Position numbers and translations under genes: made by a program
In this document: positions 25,432-32,044 of the stretch, one piece after another
Position numbering within the stretch: the first letter of the stretch is position 1
How the letters are laid out: each line of letters starts with the position of its first letter
NCBI RefSeq assembly: GCF_005503355.1
Contig: NZ_SCMK01000025.1
Location: 1 to 64,000 of the forward strand
DNA: 64,000 nucleotides
Direction of reading: 5' to 3'
DNA from: Sphingomonas sp. 1F27F7B
GTDB lineage: Bacteria; Pseudomonadota; Alphaproteobacteria; Sphingomonadales; Sphingomonadaceae
The notes under the pieces: generated by a model
The model's database searches: none
What the model was told of the DNA's origin: nothing
The model's input: the letters and a program-made list of their open reading frames with translations, nothing else

Positions 25432-26448
25432 ATGGGCGAGGCCACCATCCGCGATGTAGCGCGCCGCGCCGAAGTTTCGGTCGCATCGGTGTCGCGCGCG
25501 CTGAACGGCCTCGACAATGTCCGCGCCGAAACCCGCGAGAAAGTGATCAAGGCGGCCAATGAGCTTGGCTATGTCCCGCATGCCGGCGCCCGCAGCCTCA
25601 GCCTCGCCCGCGCGCATGCGATCGGCGTCGTCCTGCCGGACCTGCACGGCGAATTCTTCTCCGAATGCGTGCGCGGCATGGACAGGGAAGCCAGCCGGCG
25701 CGGCTATCTCCTGCTCCTCTCCAACATGCACGACGACAGCGATCAGGCCGCGGTGGCGCTGCGGGCGATGCGCGGCCGGGTCGACGGCCTGCTGGTCATG
25801 GCGCCGCACATCGCGCCCGAAACGCTCGAGCATGCGATCCCGCCCGCGCTCCCGTCGGTGATGCTCAACAGCCATCGCGAGCTGGCCGGCCGGCCGGCAC
25901 TGCGCTTCGACAACCGCGCCGGTGCCGAGGCGATGGTCGAGCATCTCGTGGCCAATGGCTATCGCCACATCGTCCATATCGCCGGGCCGGAGGGCAATCT
26001 CGACGCCGCGCAGCGCGCGGAGGGCTATCTCGCCGCCTGCACCCGCCACGCCCTGCCCCCGCGCATCCTGCCGGGCGATTTCAACGAGGAAGCCGGCGAG
26101 GCCGCCGCCCGCGCGATCCTGGCGAGCAGCACTCTCACCGACGCGGTGTTCGCCGCCAACGACATGATGGCAATCGGCTGCCTCCACACGCTGCGCAGCG
26201 CGGGCACCCGCGTGCCCGAGGATATTGCCGTCGCCGGCTTCGACGACGTGCCGCTCGCCCGCTATCTCTCGCTCACCACGATCCGCGTAAACATCGCCGA
26301 GATGGGCGCCCGTGCAGTCGCCCGGCTGATCGACCTGCTCGAAGGCAAGGACCTGACCCGCGCCAGCGAGACCCTGACCCCCGAGCTGGTGACGCGCGCC
26401 ACTACGGCGCCGCGCACCGCTCCCCCGAACGGAGCCGCGCATGCGTGA
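25432..26448 (+). CDS. LacI-family transcriptional repressor
   Basis: The 338-residue regulator has the N-terminal helix-turn-helix (TIRDVARRAEVSVASVSRAL) with hinge ELGYVPHAGARSL, followed by the periplasmic-binding-protein-like sugar-sensing domain (AIGVVLPDL, VFAANDMMAIG, VAGFDDVPLARYL). GGGAGAAGGG precedes the ATG. The palindromes at 25335, 26478, 35038, 35088 and 36735 are its likely operators, including its own. The inducer is presumably a beta-glucoside derived from the substrate. Confidence 0.93.
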   Translation: MGEATIRDVARRAEVSVASVSRALNGLDNVRAETREKVIKAANELGYVPHAGARSLSLARAHAIGVVLPDLHGEFFSECVRGMDREASRRGYLLLLSNMHDDSDQAAVALRAMRGRVDGLLVMAPHIAPETLEHAIPPALPSVMLNSHRELAGRPALRFDNRAGAEAMVEHLVANGYRHIVHIAGPEGNLDAAQRAEGYLAACTRHALPPRILPGDFNEEAGEAAARAILASSTLTDAVFAANDMMAIGCLHTLRSAGTRVPEDIAVAGFDDVPLARYLSLTTIRVNIAEMGARAVARLIDLLEGKDLTRASETLTPELVTRATTAPRTAPPNGAAHA

Positions 26449-26477
26449 CCGCGGCTCCGTTTCTCTTTCGGCCTGGA

Positions 26478-26513
26478 CTGTAACCGGTTCCAAGGCTCCC
26501 TCCCCCCGGTTAC
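26478..26513. promoter_or_regulatory. LacI-type operator TGTAACCGGTTCCA plus a half-site
   Basis: A near-perfect 14-bp palindrome (26478-26491) and a half-site CCGGTTACA (26505-26513) lie between the LacI gene and the glucanase gene, 95-130 bp before the latter. Confidence 0.65.
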
Positions 26514-26607
26514 ACCCCCCTCGGGGGCGGCGCCTCGCGCGTCGCCTCCAATTTTTCGAGACGGGGACAGGAACCGCTCACTCTTTCTCGGATATGAGGC
26601 TTTGGAC

Positions 26608-28041
26608 ATGATCGACCGGCGTGCGCTACTTTCGCAGTCTTCGCTCCTGCTCGCGGCATCGGCGCTGCCCGGCACCGCCGATGCCCAGGCACGCAAGGGT
26701 GCCGCCGCGCGGACGCTGCCGCCCTTCTATGCGGATATCGAATACCGCACGTTCCGCTGGTTCTGGGAGACGGCGCGGCGCGACAACGGCCTGGTCCCCG
26801 ATCGCTATCCCGCGCCGAGCTTCTGCTCGATCGCCGCGGTCGGCTTCGCGCTCACCGCCTATCCGTTCGGCGTCGAACGCGGCTGGATCACCCGGGCCGA
26901 GGCGCGCGACCTCACCCTCACCACCCTGCGCTTCTTCTGGGAAGCGCCCCAGGGCCCCGAGCCGACCGGCCGGATCGGGCACAAGGGCTTCTACTATCAT
27001 TTCATCGACATGATCACCGGCGAGCGCTTCGGCCAGAACGAACTCTCCAGCGTCGATACCACCCTGCTGCTGATGGGGGTGCTGTTCGCCGGCCAATATT
27101 ACGACCGGGCGGACGCGAAGGAGCGCGAGATCCGCGACCTCGCGCAGAAACTCTATGCCCGCGCCGACTGGAATTTCTTCCGCACCGATGGCCGCAAGGC
27201 CGTATCGATGGGCTGGCACCCGGAGCGCGGCCTGATCCCGGCCAGCTGGACCGGCTATAACGAGGGGATGTTCGTCTACATCCTGGGCCTGGCCGCCCCG
27301 GAACATCCGCTGCCGGCGGACAGCTGGGAGGTGTGGACCGCCTCCTATCCGCACTGCTGGCGCGGCGAGGGCCCGACACGTCACATCGCCTTCGCGCCGC
27401 TGCTCGGCCACCAGTACAGCCATATCTGGATCGACTTCCGCGGCATCCGCGACAAGGTGATGCGCGAGGCCGGCATGGATTATTTCGAGAATTCGCGCCG
27501 CTCCACTTATGCCAACCGCGCCTATTGCATCGCCAATCCCCGGGGCTGGGACGGCTGGTCCAAGGACATATGGGGCCTCTCCGCCTGTGACGGCCCGGGC
27601 GATTTCAAGCTGCCGTTCAAGGGCGGGACCGCCGAGTTCTTCGGCTATTCCGCACGCGGCCCGCTCGGCCAGCCCGATGAGCGCGACGACGGCACCATCG
27701 CCCCCACCGCGGCGCTCAGCTCGCTGCCCTTCGCACCGGAGATCGTGATCCCGGCGGCCGAGGCGATGCGCCGCGAGCATGGCGACCTGCTCTACGGCAA
27801 ATACGGCTTCTACGATTCGTTCAACCCCAGCTTCCGCTGGACCGACAAGCGGCTCTCCAACGGCCGCGTCGACCCGGCCAAGGGCTGGTACGACACCGAC
27901 TATATCGGCATCGACCAGGGCTCGATCCTGCTCCAGGCAGCGAACTACCGGAACGATTTCGTCTGGAAGCGCATGCAGGGCTGCGCGCCGATCCGGAAGG
28001 GACTGAAGCTGGCGGGGTTCACCGGGGGCTGGCTGGGCTAG
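26608..28041 (+). CDS. Glucoamylase-like/GH144-type glucanase, exported
   Basis: The 477-residue protein carries a signal peptide (LLSQSSLLLAASALPGTADA). Its core (IEYRTFRWFWETARRDNGLVPDR, SWTGYNEGMFVYILGL, YGFYDSFNP) matches the family once called glucoamylase (PF10091), which includes GH144 endo-beta-1,2-glucanases. It would cut the polymer outside the cytoplasm before the GH3 enzyme removes glucose. The ATG at 26608 follows GAGG; a TTG two codons earlier is less likely. Substrate linkage is inferred from the family. Confidence 0.85.
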   Translation: MIDRRALLSQSSLLLAASALPGTADAQARKGAAARTLPPFYADIEYRTFRWFWETARRDNGLVPDRYPAPSFCSIAAVGFALTAYPFGVERGWITRAEARDLTLTTLRFFWEAPQGPEPTGRIGHKGFYYHFIDMITGERFGQNELSSVDTTLLLMGVLFAGQYYDRADAKEREIRDLAQKLYARADWNFFRTDGRKAVSMGWHPERGLIPASWTGYNEGMFVYILGLAAPEHPLPADSWEVWTASYPHCWRGEGPTRHIAFAPLLGHQYSHIWIDFRGIRDKVMREAGMDYFENSRRSTYANRAYCIANPRGWDGWSKDIWGLSACDGPGDFKLPFKGGTAEFFGYSARGPLGQPDERDDGTIAPTAALSSLPFAPEIVIPAAEAMRREHGDLLYGKYGFYDSFNPSFRWTDKRLSNGRVDPAKGWYDTDYIGIDQGSILLQAANYRNDFVWKRMQGCAPIRKGLKLAGFTGGWLG

Positions 28042-28064
28042 TCCCCGGAAACTACCGGGCGAAG

Positions 28065-28091
28065 GGCCGGGCTAGCGCCCGGCCTCTCTTC
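28065..28091 (+). terminator. Intrinsic terminator after the glucanase gene
   Basis: GGCCGGGC (28065-28072) pairs perfectly with GCCCGGCC (28077-28084) across TAGC, followed by TCTCTTCT. It lies between convergent genes. Confidence 0.7.
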
Positions 28092-28096
28092 TATCC

Positions 28097-29392
28097 TCAA
28101 CTGGCCTTGTAGTAGGGAAGCTTGACCGCCGTCCCGCCGACATAGGCCGTCAGATAGCCCAGCGGCCTGGCGGGAAGAGGATCCGCTCCTCCCGCCGCCC
28201 CCACGGCGGAACCCGTGCCGTTTCCGAACGCTACCTTCCCGCTGCCCGGGCTGGTAGCGGCGGCCGAGAGGATCAGCGTGCCGACATTGTCGATGGCCTC
28301 GCCGTTCATGTCGAGCGCGCTCACCGCAGGCGTCATCGCGAAATCCCTGGCGCCAAAGGCGGAAAGACATCCGGTAAACCGATTCCGGACGGTGTTGTAG
28401 ATCTGGCCGCCTGGCGTATCCGCATTCACGGTGTTGGAGGAAACGAAGAACTGACCGGCGCCAGCGTTCAGGATAGCCCCCGGCAACTGCCCGTAGAACT
28501 GGACGAAGTTATTGCCGATCGTATCGGAGAAATCGTTCCAGTTGACCGGCGCCATCCCCACGATGCCATTCGCAACCGCGCCGTTGAATGCGATCGCCCG
28601 CGGGCCGGTGGCGCCGCGCCTCTCGACTCGTCCGCCATAGAAATAGTTCTGGGTGCAATTTCCGTCGAACTGGATGGGCGCCTCACTGAACGCCGCTTCG
28701 AAGCTGATGCCGTACCAGCAGGTCCCCGAAACCGGACCGCTGAAGACGACCGCAGCTTCGGGCGTCCCGCTGAAATCGACCATGCGCGGCATGAAGAAGC
28801 GCGTATCGTTGGCATCATCCAGATCCCAGCCGCGATCGCAGCGCTCGACTTCCGGGGAATAGAATGTGTTCCAGTAACACACCGAGCGAAGCTGCCATGC
28901 CGTGCCGAACTTGGCAGTGCCGCCCGCCGTACTGACGAGGCAATTGATCCACTGGCAATATTGCCAATAGGCGCATTCCCACGCGACCGCGCAGTCTTGC
29001 ATGGCGCGCAGGTTGACCATCTCGAAGGTGCATCGCGCCACTTCATTGCTCGACGCGGAATGGGCGGAGACGGCCGGGCCTGCATGATCGATCAGGAAGG
29101 TGGCGTTGCGCAGCTTCAATGGCGTCAGCGTCGGAAGGTAGATCGTCCCGGTGAGCCGAAACTTGCCACCGTTGCCGTCCAGCACCTGGCCGGTCGCCGC
29201 CGCCCGCGCGATCGCATCCACCACTGCCGACGTATCGTCGGCCACGCCGTCGCCAACCGCGAAGCTTTCGAGCGACAGCACGCGGCGAAGTGCCGTCTCG
29301 ACCGTCTCGGCATTCGCGCCCCCGCCCTGCTCGAAGCCGACAAGCGAAGCACCATTCGGCGCCGCGAGTTGCGCTTCCGTCACATAAGCCAT
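28097..29392 (-). CDS. Phage tailspike-like beta-helix protein
   Basis: The 431-residue protein has no signal peptide. Its start has the look of podovirus tailspike head-binding linkers (LVGFEQGGGANAETVETALRRVL), followed by FAVGDGVADDTSAVVDAIA, the entry motif of pectate-lyase-3 right-handed beta-helix proteins. The remainder is rich in Asn, Gly and aromatic residues, as expected for a helix with a lyase or glycosidase groove. GAGGAA precedes the ATG. The upstream 80 bp are unusually A/T-rich for this window. No other phage gene is nearby, so it may be an acquired polysaccharide depolymerase or a relic. Confidence 0.72.
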   Translation of the reverse strand: MAYVTEAQLAAPNGASLVGFEQGGGANAETVETALRRVLSLESFAVGDGVADDTSAVVDAIARAAATGQVLDGNGGKFRLTGTIYLPTLTPLKLRNATFLIDHAGPAVSAHSASSNEVARCTFEMVNLRAMQDCAVAWECAYWQYCQWINCLVSTAGGTAKFGTAWQLRSVCYWNTFYSPEVERCDRGWDLDDANDTRFFMPRMVDFSGTPEAAVVFSGPVSGTCWYGISFEAAFSEAPIQFDGNCTQNYFYGGRVERRGATGPRAIAFNGAVANGIVGMAPVNWNDFSDTIGNNFVQFYGQLPGAILNAGAGQFFVSSNTVNADTPGGQIYNTVRNRFTGCLSAFGARDFAMTPAVSALDMNGEAIDNVGTLILSAAATSPGSGKVAFGNGTGSAVGAAGGADPLPARPLGYLTAYVGGTAVKLPYYKAS

Positions 29393-29472
29393 GATTGATT
29401 CCTCACATAAATTCACATGGAACATATGAAGAACATTCTAAATCCTACATTGCAAGCCGGGAGCGCATTGCG

Positions 29473-31302
29473 TCAATTGATCCGTACCGCCTTCGACCGC
29501 CGCGAGACTCCGTTCTCGTCGAACGCCTCGACCGCGACCCAATAATCCACCCCGACGTTCAGCGCCCGCAGTTCCAGCGCCGTGCCCTGGTCGGCCCAGC
29601 GCTGATAGGCGAGCGTCAGCCGGTCCGGCCGCACGCCCCACAGGACGTTGTAGCCGACCGCGCCCTTCACCGGCTTCCACGCCACCTTCGCGTTGCGCGC
29701 GTCGCCATCGCGCTTTGCCGCAACGCCGCCCGGCATCGCCGGCGCCTTGCCGCCCGCGCTGCCGAAGATGCGCAGGTCGCCGATCGCCAGGTTCGCGCCC
29801 CCGACATGCCCGTGCACGTATCGCACGTACCGCGCCTGCACCGGTGCCGGCAGCTGGAAATAGGCGTTGGGCCGGTCGCGCCGCGGCGCCTCGGTCCGGG
29901 CCAGCGGGCGCCAGCGCGTCCCGTCCAGCGAGGATTGCAGCTCGAACTCGGTATAGATGTCCGGCGCGTCGCCGAAGCGGCCGGACTTGTAGTCGGCGAA
30001 GTTCACCTGCACCGCGCGCAACGTCTTCGCCGCGCCGAGATCCACCGTCAGCGTCTCGCCCGGCCTGTTCGCGCCCGCCACCCAGAAGGTCCGCGGATCC
30101 TCATCGGTTGCCCGGTCCGCGGCGAATTCCCCCATGGTCGACGACGCCACCGCCGCCTTCCTGTACGACAGCAGCATCCATCCGGTGAACAGGCTCTCCG
30201 GATCCTCGACCTTCGTTGTCGGCGCATAATGGGGGAAGTCGCCGAAACGAGTCGAGACCGACATCTGCCCGTCGGCCCAGAATTTCGCCGGCCACATGCC
30301 GATGCGCCGCTCGAAGGTCCAGTTGTAGCCGATCCACGGCGTGCCGGTGTTCCACCAGTTGCCGTTCACGTCCTGGAAGGTCGACCCGTGCCCCGCCCCC
30401 TGCACGAAGCCGCCGGGCTTGTAGGCGACCGGGTTCCACGGCGCATATTCGAACGGCCCCAGCGGCTTGTCGGAGACATAGGTGCCGTTGGAATAGGCGT
30501 TATACTCCGTCCCCGGCGCGCCATACTGGAGATAGTAGCGGCCGCCCTCCTTCGTCATCCAGGCGCCTTCCATGAAGGGCTTGATCGGCGTGCCGTTCGG
30601 GAGGGCGCCGCTATGGTCCTGGCCGAAGCGCTCCCAGCCATGCTGGTCCGGGTGCAGCGCCAGCATCGCCTGCGGCTTGCCCTTGTAGATCAGCTTTCCG
30701 TCCCGGAACTCGATCTCCATGGCGTAGAGCGGGAAGACGTTGGACGAGTTCCAGTACATGTACCATTTGCCGTCATCGTCCTTGAACAGTGCCGGATCCC
30801 AGGGCCCCGGAGGCACCTGCCCGTCACCGGGCTTGATCTTTTCCTCTTCGCCGGGACGCACCTGGCCCGGGATTTGCGGCATACGCCGGACGAAGAAATC
30901 GAGCTTCCCGCTGTCCGGATCGGTGGTGGAAAGGATCGCGTTCGGCTCCATCATCGAAGGCTGGATGATGATCCGCTCGGCATCGGTCCACACCGCCGGC
31001 GCGACGATCGAGCGCATCGGCCAGCGGCTCGGGGTGATGAACTTCCAGTGGACGAGGTCGCTCGACGACCAATAGCCGTCGGCCAGCGTCTGGAAGAGAT
31101 AATATTTGCCCTTGAAGGTGACCACCGCCGGGTCCGCACCGGTGCGGTACGAGATGCCCTCGTTCATCTGCTCGAAATTGTAGCGATAGTCGATGTCGAT
31201 CGGATTGGCATAGGTCTCGCGGCCGGGCGTCGATGGCGCCTGCGCCCGGGCAGCGGCGGCGGAGACCAGGCAGGCGGTGAGCAGAAGGCTGGTACGCATC
31301 AT
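29473..31302 (-). CDS. GH43-like protein with discoidin (F5/8C) and fibronectin-III domains
   Basis: The 609-residue exported protein has a signal peptide ending AARAQA. Residues of about 30-370 resemble a five-bladed GH43/GH117-type fold (YANPIDIDYRYN, TGADPAVVTFKGKYYLFQT, PGPWDPALFKDDDGKWYMYW). A discoidin-like carbohydrate-binding domain follows (about 375-510, DEDPRTFWVAG...RYVRYVHGHVGG), then an Fn3 domain. Its ATG overlaps the stop of the DUF6445 gene, so the two are cotranscribed with the TonB receptor upstream. Substrate is unknown. Confidence 0.85.
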   Translation of the reverse strand: MMRTSLLLTACLVSAAAARAQAPSTPGRETYANPIDIDYRYNFEQMNEGISYRTGADPAVVTFKGKYYLFQTLADGYWSSSDLVHWKFITPSRWPMRSIVAPAVWTDAERIIIQPSMMEPNAILSTTDPDSGKLDFFVRRMPQIPGQVRPGEEEKIKPGDGQVPPGPWDPALFKDDDGKWYMYWNSSNVFPLYAMEIEFRDGKLIYKGKPQAMLALHPDQHGWERFGQDHSGALPNGTPIKPFMEGAWMTKEGGRYYLQYGAPGTEYNAYSNGTYVSDKPLGPFEYAPWNPVAYKPGGFVQGAGHGSTFQDVNGNWWNTGTPWIGYNWTFERRIGMWPAKFWADGQMSVSTRFGDFPHYAPTTKVEDPESLFTGWMLLSYRKAAVASSTMGEFAADRATDEDPRTFWVAGANRPGETLTVDLGAAKTLRAVQVNFADYKSGRFGDAPDIYTEFELQSSLDGTRWRPLARTEAPRRDRPNAYFQLPAPVQARYVRYVHGHVGGANLAIGDLRIFGSAGGKAPAMPGGVAAKRDGDARNAKVAWKPVKGAVGYNVLWGVRPDRLTLAYQRWADQGTALELRALNVGVDYWVAVEAFDENGVSRRSKAVRIN

Positions 31303-31970
31303 CTCTTTCCCCGAACGAAGAGGTTGAGTGTCAGCCGCCCGCGGCGCGGATCGGCACTGAAGTCATGGGTTGCGGGGATGATCCCCGAATGGAGCAGCCG
31401 GCCCTGATAGATAGCCAGCCGCCCGGCATGGCCCGCCACCATCCCGATCTGCTCGAAACACGCATTGGACGCGGCGGTATAGCCGCCAAGCGTCGCGCTC
31501 TCGCGCTTCGCCGCGGCGACAAAGGCGGGCAGGTTGGAATCGGTCACCATCTCGATCCCGGTCGAGCGCTGCCGATAGAAGGCCGTACCCGGCGTCTCCG
31601 CCAGGTAGAGCAGCAGCGCAAGATAGGCCGGATCGGTCGAATCGAAATGTGGCGCGCGCTGCGCCGGGTCGAGCCGGTCGGGCGGCGTCGTCACCATCGA
31701 GAAGCTCGCCTCGAGCAGGTCGAACCCCTCGAAATCGAAACCGCCGCCGATGAAGGGGGCCGCGTCATCCAATAACCGTTCCACGGCTCGCCAAGCCTCG
31801 CCGTCCGCGGGCCCGATCACCCTGCGCAAGCCGGGATAGTAGCTGCCTGTGCCGGGCGGGAACGGCGCCAGTGCGCAGGCGGCATCGATCCATGGCCCGG
31901 AATCGGCGAAATCGTCGATCGTCACAACCGGGCTCCGGTTTGTGCCGAAATGGATGCGCGCAGGCGTCAC
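31299..31970 (-). CDS. DUF6445-type, 2OG-Fe(II)-oxygenase-like protein
   Basis: The 223-residue cytoplasmic protein has PHFDST, a later LLHSGI histidine and RGRLTLNLFV. This spacing fits a double-stranded beta-helix with an HxD...H facial triad and a basic residue for 2-oxoglutarate. Proteins of this kind recur beside TonB receptors and tryptophan halogenases in sphingomonads and Caulobacter, but their reaction is unknown to me. It lies between the receptor and the GH43-like gene in one operon. Confidence 0.7.
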   Translation of the reverse strand: MTPARIHFGTNRSPVVTIDDFADSGPWIDAACALAPFPPGTGSYYPGLRRVIGPADGEAWRAVERLLDDAAPFIGGGFDFEGFDLLEASFSMVTTPPDRLDPAQRAPHFDSTDPAYLALLLYLAETPGTAFYRQRSTGIEMVTDSNLPAFVAAAKRESATLGGYTAASNACFEQIGMVAGHAGRLAIYQGRLLHSGIIPATHDFSADPRRGRLTLNLFVRGKR

Positions 31971-31992
31971 CAGCAGGCTCCGTCAACAGAAA

Positions 31993-32021
31993 GGGGAGGG
32001 GAACGGTGCGCTCCCCTCCCC
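31993..32021 (-). terminator. Hairpin behind the TonB receptor (possible attenuator)
   Basis: On the minus strand TCCCCTCCCC-complementary arms form a 10-bp perfect stem (31993-32002 with 32012-32021), followed by CTTT. Because the DUF6445 and GH43 genes continue in the same direction, it may reduce rather than stop readthrough. Confidence 0.6.
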
Positions 32022-32044
32022 CCAATTCGCAAGCCGCGAGCGGC

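Noticed and set aside
28097..29392. A prophage around the tailspike-like gene
   Set aside because: No capsid, terminase, portal, integrase or lysis genes are present on either side, and the neighbours are glycan-use genes.
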